Below the pieces are notes generated by a model that saw only the letters and a list, made by a program, of their open reading frames with translations, had not been told where the DNA came from and did no database searches. A stretch of DNA of 13,687 nucleotides from Chloroflexi bacterium RBG_16_51_16 (GTDB lineage: Bacteria > Chloroflexota > Anaerolineae > Anaerolineales > Villigracilaceae), in NCBI GenBank assembly GCA_001796785.1, contig MGNL01000173.1, forward strand, positions 1 to 13,687, in the 5' to 3' direction. Shown here one piece after another: positions 13,534 through 13,687 of the stretch. Both the position numbers and the translations under genes were made by a program. Every line of letters starts with the position of its first letter. Within the stretch, counting starts at the first letter, position 1.

Positions 13534-13687
13534 TTAGGATTTGTTGCGAATTACAATGACACGGAACTCTCCGAATTTTTCCTCAATGTATCGCAATAAG
13601 GTATAAATGAGCAGGGAAGCGCCTATTAATTCAAGTGACTCTTCCAAACTCGAATATGCAGCGAAAGTGAAATTTCTAAGTCCAATG
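13534..13687 (-). CDS. C-terminal end of an unidentified membrane protein
   Basis: An open frame enters from the right edge and ends at TAA 13534-13536, giving 50 visible residues. A stretch starting LEESLELIGASLLIYTLL (14-31) looks like one membrane helix preceded by acidic residues; a charged segment and a short hydrophobic patch (VIVI) follow before the basic tail RNKS. No family is recognised. It has the same direction as fdhD, with about 80 bases between its stop and the fdhD start, so it could read through, but the promoter in that gap suggests separate control. Confidence 0.5.
   Translation of the reverse strand, partial: IGLRNFTFAAYSSLEESLELIGASLLIYTLLRYIEEKFGEFRVIVIRNKS

Noticed and set aside
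1..13687. CRISPR array, tRNA, rRNA, transposase or phage genes
   Set aside because: No regularly spaced repeats, cloverleaf sequences, transposase motifs or terminal inverted repeats were seen on either strand.

Overview
The window looks like part of a chromosome from an anaerobic or facultative bacterium, most likely Chloroflexota of the Anaerolineae type. This placement is an inference. It rests on the tandem LysM/M23 lipoproteins with an 'NPRLLLALLEY'-like middle domain, on a molybdenum or tungsten formate dehydrogenase operon, and on a hydrogenase maturation gene. No rRNA, tRNA, insertion sequence, integrase or CRISPR array was seen.

Layout, left to right. (1) At 1-459 (minus) is the 5' part of hypE (NiFe-hydrogenase cyanide-ligand synthesis), cut by the window edge. 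(2) Divergent from it is an 11-codon leader ORF with a perfect Shine-Dalgarno (482-517), then a six-helix membrane protein (549-1094). (3) Convergent to that, with overlapping stop codons, is a stand-alone cyclic-nucleotide-binding-like domain protein (1091-1579, minus). (4) On the plus strand is a two-gene unit: a membrane-anchored TlpA/ResA-type thioredoxin (1751-2302) and an OsmC-family peroxiredoxin-like protein (2305-2766). (5) On the minus strand, 7556-2775 holds three consecutive paralogous lipoproteins. Each has a lipobox, a Thr/Pro-rich linker, a LysM domain, a middle helical domain reminiscent of lytic transglycosylases, and an M23 (LytM-like) metallopeptidase domain with all zinc ligands. 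(6) At 7557-7943 is a non-coding stretch. It holds the terminator of the upstream operon, a good promoter for the lipoprotein operon, and a 20-bp-period direct repeat. (7) On the minus strand, 13452-7944 is a formate dehydrogenase operon: fdhD (sulfurtransferase/chaperone), a NuoE-NuoF fusion diaphorase subunit, and a catalytic subunit with a NuoG-like iron-sulfur N-terminus and an active-site cysteine. A sigma70-like promoter with a perfect 17-bp palindrome over its -10 sits just before fdhD. (8) At the right edge is the C-terminus of an unidentified membrane protein (13534-13687, minus).

How the parts work together. The formate dehydrogenase genes encode what looks like a soluble two-subunit NAD(P)-linked enzyme. 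Formate is oxidised at the Mo/W-pterin, electrons pass down the NuoG-like Fe-S chain to the NuoEF subunit, and FMN there reduces NAD. The reverse reaction, CO2 reduction, is possible in principle. FdhD supplies the sulfur ligand for the metal. The three lipoproteins are most simply surface-anchored peptidoglycan-binding hydrolases made from one operon. The TlpA-OsmC pair fits thiol redox and peroxide handling. No wholly new multi-gene system can be proved from the sequence. The best leads are the triplicated lipoproteins, whose middle domain differs at a possible catalytic glutamate and whose peptidase domain carries a Ca-loop-like insert, and the palindromic operator controlling the formate dehydrogenase operon.
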